Source: Thalassospira profundimaris
Lineage (GTDB): Bacteria; Pseudomonadota; Alphaproteobacteria; Rhodospirillales; Thalassospiraceae
DNA: 64,000 nucleotides
Direction of reading: 5' to 3'
Assembly: GCF_003326755.1 (NCBI RefSeq)
Contig: NZ_JPWH01000001.1
Location: 428,227-492,226, forward strand
Position numbers and translations under genes: made by a program. The notes beneath the pieces are model-generated. The model did no database searches. It had not been told where the DNA came from and saw nothing but the letters and a program-made list of their open reading frames with translations. How positions within the stretch are numbered: position 1 is the stretch's first letter; each line of letters begins with the position of its first letter. Shown here one piece after another: positions 16,694-26,711 of the stretch.

Positions 16694-16741
16694 GTTCCAA
16701 GTTTCTTTATCCTGTTCACCCCAGCCAAAGCGTCGGAAGTT

Positions 16742-17812
16742 ATGGAAAACATCGAAGCGTTGCGCGAAGAGGTTCTGGCAGAAGTTGAAAAGGCAGGCGA
16801 TCTGGCTGCTTTGGAAGACATCCGCATCAGTGCCCTTGGCAAAAAGGGCCGTATTACCGGCCTTATGAAAAACCTTGGCAAGATGGACCCGGACCAGCGT
16901 CGCGAATTTGGTCAGGCCCTGAATGCGGTGAAAGACCAGGTCGCCAGCGCCATTGACATGCGCAAGAGCGATCTGGAAAACGCGGCCCTGGAGGCCCGCC
17001 TGAGCGGTGAACGCATTGACGTGACCCTGCCTTCACGTCCCAGCGAAACCGAAGGCCGCATTCACCCGATCAGCCAGACGATTGACGAGATCATTTCGAT
17101 CTTTGGCGAAATGGGGTTTGCCCTGGCCGAAGGCCCGGATATCGAGGACGACTTCCATAATTTTACCGCGCTGAACATTCCGCCCGAACATCCGGCGCGT
17201 GAAATGCAGGATACTTTCTATTTGCCCGAAGCCGAGGACGGATCGCGCCTGGTGCTGCGCACTCATACATCTCCGGTGCAGATCAGAACGATGCAGTCCC
17301 AAACCCCGCCCATTCGCATTGTTGCGCCGGGTCGGACCTATCGTTCCGATAGCGATATGACCCACACGCCGATGTTCCATCAGCTTGAAGGCCTGGTGAT
17401 TGACGAGAAAACCCATATGGGCCATCTCAAGGGGTGCCTGCTGGAATTTGTCAAAACCTATTTCGAGCTTGATGACGTGCCGGTGCGTTACCGCCCGAGC
17501 TTCTTCCCGTTTACCGAACCCAGTGCGGAAATGGATATTGGCTGTTCGCGCAAGGGGGGTGAGCTTAAAATCGGTGCCGGGGATGACTGGCTGGAAATTC
17601 TGGGTTGCGGCATGGTGCATCCGCGCGTGCTGGCAGCCTGTGGCCTGGACCCCGAAAAATATCAGGGTTTTGCCTTTGGCATGGGGATTGAGCGTATCGC
17701 CATGCTGAAATACGGCATTCCCGACCTGAGAACCTTTTTCGATACCGATCTGCGCTGGCTGAAACATTATGGTTTCGTGCCGCTGGATGTACCGAATATG
17801 GTGAGGGGCTAA
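16742..17812 (+). CDS. pheS: Phenylalanine-tRNA ligase alpha subunit
   Basis: 356 residues from the ATG at 16742, [18 protein letters not shown]. The N-terminal helical coiled coil (about 1-90) binds tRNA, and the class II catalytic core follows with [32 protein letters not shown] (motif 2) and [19 protein letters not shown] (motif 3). A longer in-frame reading upstream overlaps the terminator and has no homologous look, so the ATG at 16742 is preferred, although GGAAG lies very close to it. It is 4 bp ahead of pheT. Confidence 0.97.
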   Translation: MENIEALREEVLAEVEKAGDLAALEDIRISALGKKGRITGLMKNLGKMDPDQRREFGQALNAVKDQVASAIDMRKSDLENAALEARLSGERIDVTLPSRPSETEGRIHPISQTIDEIISIFGEMGFALAEGPDIEDDFHNFTALNIPPEHPAREMQDTFYLPEAEDGSRLVLRTHTSPVQIRTMQSQTPPIRIVAPGRTYRSDSDMTHTPMFHQLEGLVIDEKTHMGHLKGCLLEFVKTYFELDDVPVRYRPSFFPFTEPSAEMDIGCSRKGGELKIGAGDDWLEILGCGMVHPRVLAACGLDPEKYQGFAFGMGIERIAMLKYGIPDLRTFFDTDLRWLKHYGFVPLDVPNMVRG

Positions 17813-17816
17813 GATT

Positions 17817-20225
17817 ATGAAATTCACATTCGAGTGGCTGAAACAGCATCTGGATACCGATGCGCCGGTGGAGCAGATCACCGAAAAACTGACCGCGATT
17901 GGCCTGGAAATTGAAAGTTTCGAGGACCGTTCGGCAGCCCTTGCTGACATCCGTGTCGCTTATATTGAAGAAGCCGGTCAGCACCCCGATGCCGACCGTC
18001 TGAAGCTGTGTAAGGTCAATACCGGCGAGAAGATGATTCAGGTGGTGTGTGGTGCGCCCAATGCGCGTACGGGCATTAAGGTCGCACTGGCACAGCCGGG
18101 TGCGATTATTCCGATTGACGGGTCCAAGCTGAAAGCCGGCAAAATTCGCGGTGTTGAAAGCCAGGGCATGATGTGCTCCACCCGCGAGCTGTGCCTGGGT
18201 GAAGACCATGACGGCATTATCGAACTGCCGGCCGATGCCGAAATTGGCGCGCCGGTGGCCGGTGTTCTGGGGGCTGACGACCCGATCATCGAGATTAACC
18301 TGACGCCAAACCGCCCGGATTGTACCTCGGTTCGCGGAATTGCCCGTGACCTGGCTGCTGCCGGAATGGGTACGCTCAGGGATGATCCCTATCAGCAACC
18401 GGTCGCGGGCAGCTTTGACAGCCCGGTTTCGGTGACGATTGCCGATGATGTGCTGGCAGATGGTGCCGCCCCGGCCTTTTATGGCCGGTATATTCGGGGT
18501 GTTAAAAATGGTGAAAGCCCGGACTGGCTGAAAGCCCGCCTGGAAGCCATTGGTCTGCGCCCGATTTCGATTCTGGTCGATATTACCAACCTTGCCACGT
18601 TTGATCTGGGTCGTCCGCTGCATGTTTTTGATGCGGACAAGCTGAAGGGCAATCTTGACGTTCGTTATGCCCGTGATGGGGAAACCCTGCAGGCCCTGAA
18701 CGAAAAAGAATACAGCCTGACCAGCGATATGGTTGTCATTGCCGACCAGGCCGCCGCGCAAAGCATTGGTGGCATCATGGGCGGTGAGCTGACCGGCTGC
18801 GAGAATGACACGGTGAATGTGTTTGTCGAATGCGCCCTGTTTGACCCGATTGTGACGGCGAAAACCGGCCGCAAACTGCAAATCAATTCTGATGCCCGTT
18901 ACCGGTTCGAGCGTGGTGTTGACCCGCAATCGGTGATTTGGGGAATCGAAGTTGCAACCCGCCTGATTACCGAACTGTGTGGCGGCGAAGCGTCGCATGT
19001 GGTACGGGCAGGCGAGGTTCCGGCCCCGAAAAACAGCTTTGATCTGCGTATTGATCGTATCGCCGAATTGGGTGGTGTTGCTGTTGAACAGAACCGTGCG
19101 GCTGAAATTCTGACCGCTCTTGGTTTTGAAGTGACGGCGAAAGAAGGTGTGCTCGGCACCATCGCGCCGACCTGGCGCCCCGACATTGTGGGCGAGGCCG
19201 ACCTGGTCGAGGAAGTGCTGCGCATTGTCGGTTATGATCAGATTCCAACCGTGCCGGTGGAACGGGAAACCAGCCTGCCGGTTCCGGCCATCAGCCCGAT
19301 GCAAAAGCGCGTTGGTCTGGCGCGCCGGGTGCTGGCCTCGCGCGGGATGTATGAAACCATCACCTGGTCCTTTGCCGATTCGCGCCTGGCAAAGGAATTT
19401 GCCGATTTGAAACCGGGCCTGTTTGTGGCGAATCCGATCAGCTCCGATCTGGATGTGATGCGCCCCAATGCGCTGATGAACCTGGTTTCGGCGGCCGGGC
19501 GTAATCAGAAACGCGGTTTCCCCGACCTGGCCCTGTTTGAATTGGGACCGGAATTTTTTGGCGATCAGCCGGGCGACCAGCGTTTGGTGGCGGCCGGTTT
19601 GCGGGCCGGTGCGACGACAAACCGTAGCTGGACCGGATCACGCCGCGATATTGACGTGTTTGACGTCAAGGCCGATGCCGAAGCCCTGATTGAGGCACTG
19701 GGTGTTCCGGCAGGCAATATTCAGGTGAATGCCGAAGGCGCACCGTCCTGGTACCATCCGGGCCGTTCGGCGGCCTTGCAGTTGGGTCCGAAAAACGTGC
19801 TGGGCTATTTCGGTGAATTACATCCGCGCATTCTCAAGGCGCTGGATGTCAAAGGCCGTGTGGTGGCATTTGAACTGTTCGTTGAAAACCTGCCCATGCC
19901 TAAAAAGAAAGGCACCAATCGTCCCCCGCTCAATGCCTCGGCATTCCAGTCGGTCGAACGTGACTTTGCCTTCCTGCTTGATGATACGGTGAGTGCCGAA
20001 CAGGTGGTCAAGGCGGCCCGCAGTGCCGATAAGGGCCTGATTACCGATGTGACGATTTTTGACCTTTATGCCGGCAAGGGCATTGAAGAGGGTAAAAAGT
20101 CTCTGGCCTTTTCGATTACTCTGCAGCCGACAAAACAGACACTGACCGACGAAGAAATCGACGCTGTTTGTAAAAAGGTGATTGCGGCGGTTGAGAAAGC
20201 TACAGGCGGCGCATTGCGCGGCTAA
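17817..20225 (+). CDS. pheT: Phenylalanine-tRNA ligase beta subunit
   Basis: 802 residues, the full bacterial length. Domains in order: tRNA-binding EMAP-II-like domain (about 39-148), B3/B4 editing domain (about 215-390), B5 (about 400-475), the catalytic-like core and the C-terminal ferredoxin-fold anticodon-binding domain (about 705-800). With PheS it forms the heterotetramer that charges tRNA-Phe. The start is MKFTFEWLKQHLDT. Confidence 0.97.
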   Translation: MKFTFEWLKQHLDTDAPVEQITEKLTAIGLEIESFEDRSAALADIRVAYIEEAGQHPDADRLKLCKVNTGEKMIQVVCGAPNARTGIKVALAQPGAIIPIDGSKLKAGKIRGVESQGMMCSTRELCLGEDHDGIIELPADAEIGAPVAGVLGADDPIIEINLTPNRPDCTSVRGIARDLAAAGMGTLRDDPYQQPVAGSFDSPVSVTIADDVLADGAAPAFYGRYIRGVKNGESPDWLKARLEAIGLRPISILVDITNLATFDLGRPLHVFDADKLKGNLDVRYARDGETLQALNEKEYSLTSDMVVIADQAAAQSIGGIMGGELTGCENDTVNVFVECALFDPIVTAKTGRKLQINSDARYRFERGVDPQSVIWGIEVATRLITELCGGEASHVVRAGEVPAPKNSFDLRIDRIAELGGVAVEQNRAAEILTALGFEVTAKEGVLGTIAPTWRPDIVGEADLVEEVLRIVGYDQIPTVPVERETSLPVPAISPMQKRVGLARRVLASRGMYETITWSFADSRLAKEFADLKPGLFVANPISSDLDVMRPNALMNLVSAAGRNQKRGFPDLALFELGPEFFGDQPGDQRLVAAGLRAGATTNRSWTGSRRDIDVFDVKADAEALIEALGVPAGNIQVNAEGAPSWYHPGRSAALQLGPKNVLGYFGELHPRILKALDVKGRVVAFELFVENLPMPKKKGTNRPPLNASAFQSVERDFAFLLDDTVSAEQVVKAARSADKGLITDVTIFDLYAGKGIEEGKKSLAFSITLQPTKQTLTDEEIDAVCKKVIAAVEKATGGALRG

Positions 20226-20250
20226 GCGGCTTTATTACGATATAAAAACA

Positions 20251-20286
20251 AAAAAGCGGGCTGCGTATATTCAGCCCGCTTTTTTA
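20251..20286 (+). terminator. Rho-independent terminator after pheT
   Basis: AAAAAGCGGGCTG (20251-20263) pairs with CAGCCCGCTTTTT (20272-20284) around an 8-base loop. A-rich on one side and T-rich on the other, it may also stop transcription coming from the minus-strand lipoprotein genes. Confidence 0.9.
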
Positions 20287-20307
20287 TGTCTGGCGCATGC
20301 GTGATTT

Positions 20308-20760
20308 CTAATAGGTATTGCGCTTTTTCAGGATGGCGTAGGTTTCATCCTCCAGGTCGGCGGCAACAAGGTCCGGCCCGTTGGTATAGATGCGCCAGGA
20401 TTTTTCAAATTTTTCGCAATCAAGGGTCAGGCGGTCGGCAATGCTCGCCCATTGGCACTGGCGTGGCCTGTCCAGGCCAACAAGGCTGCCGGTGGCATTG
20501 TCTTCCAGGTGCATGACCAGCATTTCCTGATCAGTGGTGACGGAATAGATGCCATATGTTTCGTTGGCAAAACGATAGCTGATTTCCGTGCCGTCAAGCT
20601 GCCGCCAGCCGCCCGGAAGCGGGGCATTGATGTCGCGCTGGGAAAAGGATGCCGCCAGTGCCTGCATATGGTCATTGGGCATAATGCGCGGATCGCTGCT
20701 GCAGGCAGAAAGAAAAATCAGCCCGGTGACAACGGTGGAAAGAATGCCGATTTTCTTCAT
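20308..20760 (-). CDS. Small lipoprotein, paralogue of the next gene
   Basis: 150 residues from the ATG at 20760, which has an AGGAG ribosome binding site. A lipoprotein signal, MKKIGILSTVVTGLIFLSAC, ends in the lipobox LSAC with Cys20 as the lipidation site. The mature part has PLPGGWRQLDGTEISYRF, matching LPEGWHELDGDAIKNRF in the gene upstream, so the two are diverged duplicates. No known domain was recognised. It is the last gene of kinase-lipoprotein-lipoprotein. Confidence 0.85.
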   Translation of the reverse strand: MKKIGILSTVVTGLIFLSACSSDPRIMPNDHMQALAASFSQRDINAPLPGGWRQLDGTEISYRFANETYGIYSVTTDQEMLVMHLEDNATGSLVGLDRPRQCQWASIADRLTLDCEKFEKSWRIYTNGPDLVAADLEDETYAILKKRNTY

Positions 20761-20761
20761 T

Positions 20762-21253
20762 TTATTCTCCTGTCTGCGAGCCTTGGAAACGACGTGATTC
20801 GACAAGGATATTGAAATAGCGCCGATTATGGAAATATCGCATCATCACAAGATGCGTTCCGTCAGTCAGAACGAACCACTTGAGAGTCACGCCTCTGGAT
20901 CGCATGTTCCATGAGGATTTTTCAATCCACCAGGTGCCGTTTTGCATGTCATACGGCCCGGTACCATATCGCAAACGACCATCTTCGAGTATATCATAAT
21001 AGTATGATATTCCTCTGCGGCTGGTGTCGTATCCTTTGAAAAAACGACCGGAAAAACGATTTTTGATCGCGTCTCCATCCAGTTCATGCCAACCTTCCGG
21101 CAGAGTTGTATCATCTTTGTGTTCTTGAACAAATGCAGCAAGCTGCTGTAGTTCCGGGCTTGGCATTTTACGAATGTCGGGACCGGTTGTGCAGCCAGCG
21201 GCCAGGATGCCAATGATCCAAAACAGTGTAATTGACGATAGTATTTTGATCAT
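20762..21253 (-). CDS. Small lipoprotein, paralogue of the previous gene
   Basis: 163 residues with a lipoprotein signal, MIKILSSITLFWIIGILAAGC, ending in lipobox LAAGC. It shares a LPxGW-xLDG-x3-x2RF core with the 20308 gene. Its ATG overlaps the kinase stop codon by ATGA and its own stop is 1 bp before the next ATG, so all three genes are translated from one message. Function unknown; an envelope sensing or accessory role for the kinase is inference. Confidence 0.85.
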   Translation of the reverse strand: MIKILSSITLFWIIGILAAGCTTGPDIRKMPSPELQQLAAFVQEHKDDTTLPEGWHELDGDAIKNRFSGRFFKGYDTSRRGISYYYDILEDGRLRYGTGPYDMQNGTWWIEKSSWNMRSRGVTLKWFVLTDGTHLVMMRYFHNRRYFNILVESRRFQGSQTGE

Positions 21254-23319
21254 GTGGTGATGCCTGATGATGGGTTATCCCCGGATCCCCGCAGGGTAAA
21301 GACGAACGTTGCACCGGGATCGCTGATCGGGCGAGAGGTATCGAGCCAGATTTCGCCGCCATGCTGTTCGACAATTTTGCGACAAAGTGACAGGCCAAGC
21401 CCGGTGCCGCTGAATTCATCTTTGTGCAGGCGCTGAAACAGGCGGAAAATGCGCTGGGCATGTTCGGGATGAATGCCAATACCGTTATCATGCAGGGTAA
21501 AACGCCAGAAATCAGGCTTGTGCGGGTCGCGTATCGCGCTCACCTTGATCAGGGGCGGAACTCCGGGACGGGCATATTTGATAGCGTTTGAAATCAGGTT
21601 CTGAAACAGGCGCGAAAGTGCGATCCGGTTGCCATACAGCAAGGGCAGATCTTCATGGCTGATGATGGCCCGGGTTTCCGAAATGGCGGCTTTCAGGTCG
21701 GCCTGGGCCTCGTTTAACACTTCGTTGCAATCCACCTCGCTCAGGCCGCCATTGTTGCCGGTTTTGGCATATTCAAGCAGGTGGGTAATCAGTTTGTGCA
21801 TCCGTTTGGCCCCGTCAACCGCGTAATTGATATATTCGTCGGCATCCGGTCCCATTGATCCGCCATAGCGGCGCTTGAGAAGCTGGGTATAGCTTGTGAC
21901 CATGCGCAGCGGTTCCTGCAAATCGTGCGAGGCGACATAGGCGAACTGTTCAAGATCTTCATTGCTGCGTTTGAGCTGATTGAGGGTTTCGCGCAGTTTT
22001 TCGGTATTGTCGACAAACTCGGTCACATCCCGTGCACTGCCCAGCATCACCCCGTCGATCGGCCCCACACAATGCCAGGCCAGCCAGCACAGTTTGCCAT
22101 TTTTGTCTTTCATGGCAAAGACCAGTTCCCTGTCGGGTTTTTCACCCCTGACACATGCCGAAAAGGCGCTGGTTGCCTCTTCAAGCTGGTCTTCGGTAAA
22201 CAGTTGGAAAAACGGGGTGCCGATCGCAAAATGCACCCTTTCACCCAGCAAGTCTTCAAAAGCGGCGCTAAAACCGCGTAAGGTGCCCTGTATGTCAACG
22301 GCGATGGCGGGTTCCGGCGAATATTGCAGGTAGGCCTCAAACGGGTTGCAAATTTCCTGGCTGCCGATGGTTTCAAGCAACATGACGGTGACAAAACTGT
22401 CGCCGTGGTCAACATGGCGGGTCGCGGTCAGATAAAAGCGCTGGCTTTGTGGCGTGTCGGTAGTGAGGCTGACCATTGCCGCAACACGATCCTGGGGCCA
22501 GCGGTTTTCAAGCAGGGCCCCGCGCAATTGGGCATAAGATGCCGGATCCAGCAAATTCATGAAATCGTTGGCGGTGATCAGGCTGTTATTGTCGGGCGCG
22601 CCGATAACTTCCGGCCAGTTCAGCCGCAGATTCAGCGCCGCAAGCGGAGACGAGAGACGCCAGCCAATCAGTGCGCAGCCAAAATTTGACAGACTGTTTT
22701 CGACATCATTGAAATGGCCCGCAAGATCGCGGGCGCGAATATGCTGGCGTTTCAGGCGGATCCAAAGCCAGCCGGAAAGCCAGCCCATGACCGAGAGGAT
22801 CATGCCAAACAGCACCGTATGCAGTGCCAGACCCCGAAACCATTCATGAAGCAGTGCCATTTTGGGCACCATCACAACAGTCATGCGATCCAGGCGTGGC
22901 ATGGCATGATAGGCCAGCATGATCGATTGTGTGCCATGTTCGCAGGTTAGACTGCCGTTTATATTGTGCTGGTTCTTTTCAAGCAGTTGCCGTAATTCTG
23001 TGGCCAGATGTGCGGGGAAACTGCCATGCAGGACATTGAGGTCATTATCGACAACGACCAGCGAAATATTGTCCTGCCGTGTCGGGATCGAATGCAGGTT
23101 GTTCCTGCTGGCCTGGGCGACGGACAGGCTGATCGATGACACCAGCCGGACCAGCTCGGACCGCCCCTGTTCGAGGGTGCTGTCATACAGGGTTTTCTGG
23201 ATGATGGCGAAAGACAGCAGAACAATGAAGGTTCCACTGAGCGAGAGAAGCAGCAGGCGGCGACGCAATATGCGCAGGCTACGCTGTGACAGAGACGGTT
23301 CTGTGGCGGTCAGAAACAT
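21250..23319 (-). CDS. Membrane sensor histidine kinase with PAS domain
   Basis: 689 residues from the ATG at 23319; a TTG at 23367 is a longer alternative. Two transmembrane helices at about 20-42 and 166-188 enclose a periplasmic sensor of about 120 residues. A PAS-like domain (about 325-435) is followed by a coiled coil and a HisKA domain with His465 in ASHDLQEPLRMV. The HATPase has NLISNAIKYA (N box), DNGIGI (G1) and GTGLGLSLCRKIVEQHGG (G2). The kinase region resembles the bacteriophytochrome type. No response regulator is adjacent; it is co-transcribed with two lipoproteins. Confidence 0.93.
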   Translation of the reverse strand: MFLTATEPSLSQRSLRILRRRLLLLSLSGTFIVLLSFAIIQKTLYDSTLEQGRSELVRLVSSISLSVAQASRNNLHSIPTRQDNISLVVVDNDLNVLHGSFPAHLATELRQLLEKNQHNINGSLTCEHGTQSIMLAYHAMPRLDRMTVVMVPKMALLHEWFRGLALHTVLFGMILSVMGWLSGWLWIRLKRQHIRARDLAGHFNDVENSLSNFGCALIGWRLSSPLAALNLRLNWPEVIGAPDNNSLITANDFMNLLDPASYAQLRGALLENRWPQDRVAAMVSLTTDTPQSQRFYLTATRHVDHGDSFVTVMLLETIGSQEICNPFEAYLQYSPEPAIAVDIQGTLRGFSAAFEDLLGERVHFAIGTPFFQLFTEDQLEEATSAFSACVRGEKPDRELVFAMKDKNGKLCWLAWHCVGPIDGVMLGSARDVTEFVDNTEKLRETLNQLKRSNEDLEQFAYVASHDLQEPLRMVTSYTQLLKRRYGGSMGPDADEYINYAVDGAKRMHKLITHLLEYAKTGNNGGLSEVDCNEVLNEAQADLKAAISETRAIISHEDLPLLYGNRIALSRLFQNLISNAIKYARPGVPPLIKVSAIRDPHKPDFWRFTLHDNGIGIHPEHAQRIFRLFQRLHKDEFSGTGLGLSLCRKIVEQHGGEIWLDTSRPISDPGATFVFTLRGSGDNPSSGITT

Positions 23320-23616
23320 TATACTGGGCGCATCCCTGTCGATTCCCTCTATACGGATGAAGGACAAAAGCCTAAATAAACCGGCACGAAGCGTAAAGCG
23401 AGATTGCTATGACCCGGCAGTTGCTGTTAAACGATCACGCTTGTGATCGGGAATGGTGTTTTCATCGCAGACAGCTTTTGTCGAAACAGGGCTGTCTGGC
23501 GTTGCGCGCTGTCGCTGTTGCAGTTTGGCATGCAGACGCGGCAACGGGAACGGCCCTTTTCGATACGCAGACGTGACACTGGATATATCGATTGCTGATT
23601 GCTAGAAAAGCATCCC

Positions 23617-25422
23617 ATGACCGATCTTAAACATATACGAAATTTTTCGATTATCGCCCATATCGATCACGGCAAGTCCACCCTGGCGGATCGTCTGATT
23701 CAGCTCACCGGCGGTTTGACCGATCGCGAGATGGCCGATCAGGTTCTCGACTCGATGGATATTGAACGCGAACGCGGCATTACCATCAAGTCGCAATCCG
23801 TGCGCCTGAAATATGTCGCAAAGGATGGCGAGGAATATACCCTCAACCTGATGGACACACCGGGCCATGTGGACTTCGCCTATGAAGTCTCGCGTTCGCT
23901 GGCGGCGTGTGAAGGCTCGCTTCTGGTGGTGGATGCCGCCCAGGGCGTGGAAGCCCAGACGCTGGCCAACGTTTATCAGGCAATGGATAACGATAACGAG
24001 ATTATCCCGGTCCTGAACAAGGTGGACCTGCCGGCCGCCGAACCCGAACAGGTGAAAGAACAGATCGAGGAAGTCATCGGTATTGATGCTTCCGATGCGG
24101 TCATGATCTCGGCCAAAACCGGCCTTGGCGTGCCCGATGTTCTTGAGGCCCTGGTCAAACGCCTTCCCGCCCCGACGGGGGATGCCGATGCCCCGCTTCA
24201 GGTTCTGCTGATCGATAGCTGGTATGACGCCTATCTGGGTGTGATGATTCTGGTGCGCGTGAAAGAAGGCACGCTTAAACGGGGCCAGAAGGTCCGTTTC
24301 ATGAATGCCAAGGTCACGCATACCATTGACCGTGTCGGTGTGTTCACGCCAAAGCCGCTGGCGCTCGATTCGATGGGGCCAGGTGAAATCGGTTTCATCA
24401 ATTGCGGGATGAAAACCGTTGCCGAATGCGAAGTTGGTGACACGATTACCGAAGAAAAACGCCCGTGCGATAAACCGCTGCCCGGTTTTAAGCCGTCCAT
24501 TCCGGTGGTGTTCTGTGGCATTTTCCCGGTGGATACCAGCGAATATGATACGCTGCGCGATGCGCTGGAAAAGCTGCATCTGAATGATGCGTCCTTCCAG
24601 TTCGAGCCTGAAAATTCGACCGCGCTGGGTCTGGGTTTCCGCTGTGGTTTCCTGGGCTTGCTGCATCTTGAAATCATTCAGGAACGTCTGGAACGTGAAT
24701 ACGAACTGGACCTGATCACCACGGCCCCGTCTGTATCTTACAAAATCACGCTGACCAGTGGCGAAGACGTGATGCTGCATAACCCGGCAGACTTCCCCGA
24801 AGTCACCAAGATCAGGGCAATCGAGGAGCCGTGGATCAAAGCATCGATCATGGTGCCGGACGACTATCTGGGCGGTATCCTGACGCTGTGTACCGAACGC
24901 CGTGGTGTTCAGCTTGACCTGACCTATGTGGGCAACCGGGCGATGGCGGTTTATAAACTGCCGCTGAACGAAGTGGTGTTTGACTTCTATGACCGCCTTA
25001 AATCCATTTCGCGCGGCTATGCCAGCTTTGACTATGAGCTGGCGGGTTATGACGAAAGCGACCTGGTGAAGGTATCGATTCTGGTCAATGAAGAACCGGT
25101 TGATGCTCTGGCCCTGATGGTTCACAGAAGCCAGGCTGAAACCCGGGGCCGCGCCATTTGTGGCCGCTTGAAAGAGCTGATCCCCCGGCAGATGTTCCGG
25201 GTTGCCATTCAGGCAGCCATTGGCGGCAAGGTGATTGCGCGTGAAACCGTTTCGGCCCTGCGCAAGGACGTGACGGCAAAATGTTACGGCGGTGACATTA
25301 CCCGTAAACGCAAACTTCTGGAAAAACAGAAGGCCGGTAAGAAGAAAATGCGCCAGTTCGGCAAGGTCGAAATTCCGCAATCGGCCTTTATCAACGCGCT
25401 TAAAATGGGCGACGACAAATAA
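23617..25422 (+). CDS. lepA: Elongation factor 4 (LepA), ribosomal back-translocase GTPase
   Basis: 601 residues from the ATG at 23617, against 599 in E. coli. The GTP-binding motifs are AHIDHGKST (G1), MDTPGHVDF (G3) and NKVDLP (G4). Domain II, the EF-G-like domains and the LepA-specific C-terminal domain follow, ending [18 protein letters not shown]. The long minus-strand reading opposite it is a codon-bias shadow. It stands alone and is divergent from the kinase operon. Confidence 0.97.
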   Translation: MTDLKHIRNFSIIAHIDHGKSTLADRLIQLTGGLTDREMADQVLDSMDIERERGITIKSQSVRLKYVAKDGEEYTLNLMDTPGHVDFAYEVSRSLAACEGSLLVVDAAQGVEAQTLANVYQAMDNDNEIIPVLNKVDLPAAEPEQVKEQIEEVIGIDASDAVMISAKTGLGVPDVLEALVKRLPAPTGDADAPLQVLLIDSWYDAYLGVMILVRVKEGTLKRGQKVRFMNAKVTHTIDRVGVFTPKPLALDSMGPGEIGFINCGMKTVAECEVGDTITEEKRPCDKPLPGFKPSIPVVFCGIFPVDTSEYDTLRDALEKLHLNDASFQFEPENSTALGLGFRCGFLGLLHLEIIQERLEREYELDLITTAPSVSYKITLTSGEDVMLHNPADFPEVTKIRAIEEPWIKASIMVPDDYLGGILTLCTERRGVQLDLTYVGNRAMAVYKLPLNEVVFDFYDRLKSISRGYASFDYELAGYDESDLVKVSILVNEEPVDALALMVHRSQAETRGRAICGRLKELIPRQMFRVAIQAAIGGKVIARETVSALRKDVTAKCYGGDITRKRKLLEKQKAGKKKMRQFGKVEIPQSAFINALKMGDDK

Positions 25423-25445
25423 TTTCCGTCGTTGTTTGACCCGTC

Positions 25446-25485
25446 AAAAGGCCCTAGCCGGACTGTCGGTTATGGCCTTTTTTAT
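25446..25485 (+). terminator. Rho-independent terminator after lepA
   Basis: AAAAGGCC pairs with GGCCTTTT around a 20-base loop that itself contains a short stem; T run after. Confidence 0.75.
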
Positions 25486-25556
25486 TGCCATTTCGCCATC
25501 GCATACGGTTAGCTGTGGGCGGATTGCTGCTTTTTTCACCCGACAGGAGGTTTCTT

Positions 25557-26015
25557 ATGGATCTGGAATTACTGGCCCGGCAGGAAGAAACCCTGGTATT
25601 TGAGGGGTTCGATGAAAACACCGCCTGGATGCTGGGAACAGCCCTTGTGGAAGCGGCCCGGGTGCGCAACGCGCCGGTGGTGGTTAATATCCGTACCCCA
25701 AACCGCACGCTGTTTCATGCCGCATTACCCGGTGCCGTACCGGCCAATGACGAATGGGCGCGACGCAAAAGCAACCTTGTTTTGCGCGAACATCAGTCAT
25801 CCTATCGCTTTGGCATAGCCTTGAAGGCCAAACACAAAGGCCTGGTCGATCACGGCATTGATTTTGCCGACTATGCCGACCACGGCGGCAGCTTTCCGCT
25901 GCGCGTTAAAAATGTGGGCGTGATTGGTGCCATTACGGTGTCCGGCCTGGCCTCTGCCGAGGATCATGCCCTGATTGTCGAGGTTTTAGAAAGAATTATC
26001 CTGTTTAAGTGTTGA
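25557..26015 (+). CDS. UPF0303 / heme-degrading-domain protein
   Basis: 152 residues from the ATG at 25557, preceded by a perfect AGGAGG at 6 bases. It belongs to the HbpS/UPF0303 family (PF03928): VVVNIRTPNRTLFHAALPGA, DEWARRKSNLVLREHQSSY and a C-terminal GVIGAITVSGLASAEDHALIVEVL. The family includes heme-binding proteins, and some are annotated as heme-degrading. No metabolic partner is next to it. It converges with the AT-rich cassette. Confidence 0.88.
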   Translation: MDLELLARQEETLVFEGFDENTAWMLGTALVEAARVRNAPVVVNIRTPNRTLFHAALPGAVPANDEWARRKSNLVLREHQSSYRFGIALKAKHKGLVDHGIDFADYADHGGSFPLRVKNVGVIGAITVSGLASAEDHALIVEVLERIILFKC

Positions 26016-26063
26016 TTTAAAATTATTTATTATTTTTAAATATGGTCCTTTAATTTTTTGTCA

Positions 26064-26696
26064 TTATTTGTTGATCAGGATTTCGAATTTTTCAAGTGCA
26101 TTCTGTGTTATTTCTTTAATTTTATCAATGTTTATTTCTTTTTGTTCTTCGGTATGTGTCGTGTTGGTGATGCTCCAGTATACTCCATCTTCAATGTTCT
26201 CTTCTGGCCAATCTTCTTTGCTTAATAGTAGTTCATGAGTCACGTTTTTATTTCTGCGTTCTATTATTATCCCAGCTTGAATTTCTGTAATTGATTGGGC
26301 GCTCACTGCTAATGTGATTGATATGTCTTTTGCATTTCTGACACGAAATTTTTTTCTAAAATCAGAGTATGCCCACAGTTTGCTTTGCGTGTAATTGCAA
26401 AGAACTTCCTGGTTTTCACTTAGAGATAGCTCTACCAGAAACCTGTCTGGAAGAATTTCTTTTATATGTGCCCTCCAGATGGATTCCCATAAATCAAACA
26501 TAAATTCTGCGAATTCACATTGAATTTGTTGGCAGTAAAGGTTTGCACGATAAAAATCTTTTAAGTCTATCCAGTCAATGTTATGTGGAACGCGACTGCC
26601 TTTCATTCCCAGAATGTGGTTTACCGCGCTTGTAATTACCGAGTCATTGAAGTAATCATATAAATTTGGTGGAATTGTAATGGTATCCATATCCAT
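26064..26696 (-). CDS. Hypothetical protein, partner gene of nuclease cassette
   Basis: 210 residues, not recognised. It is clearly lower in GC than the genes on both sides. There is no signal peptide or membrane segment. The first half is rich in aromatic residues and likely helical (FYRANLYCQQIQCEFAEF), and the C-terminal part is Glu/Lys/Ile rich. Its ATG lies 15 bp after the stop of the nuclease-like gene on the same strand, so the two are very probably co-transcribed. Function unknown; it may be a subunit, regulator or immunity partner of the nuclease, which is inference. Confidence 0.75.
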   Translation of the reverse strand: MDMDTITIPPNLYDYFNDSVITSAVNHILGMKGSRVPHNIDWIDLKDFYRANLYCQQIQCEFAEFMFDLWESIWRAHIKEILPDRFLVELSLSENQEVLCNYTQSKLWAYSDFRKKFRVRNAKDISITLAVSAQSITEIQAGIIIERRNKNVTHELLLSKEDWPEENIEDGVYWSITNTTHTEEQKEINIDKIKEITQNALEKFEILINK

Positions 26697-26711
26697 TTTT
26701 CACTTCTTGAA

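Noticed and set aside
17565-19304. 579-codon open reading frame opposite pheS and pheT
   Set aside because: Antisense shadow across two well-supported genes; composition typical of such shadows.
23602-25380. 592-codon open reading frame opposite lepA
   Set aside because: It covers lepA on the other strand, is rich in His, Phe and Gln as expected for an antisense shadow of GC-biased codons, and has no ribosome binding site or recognisable family.
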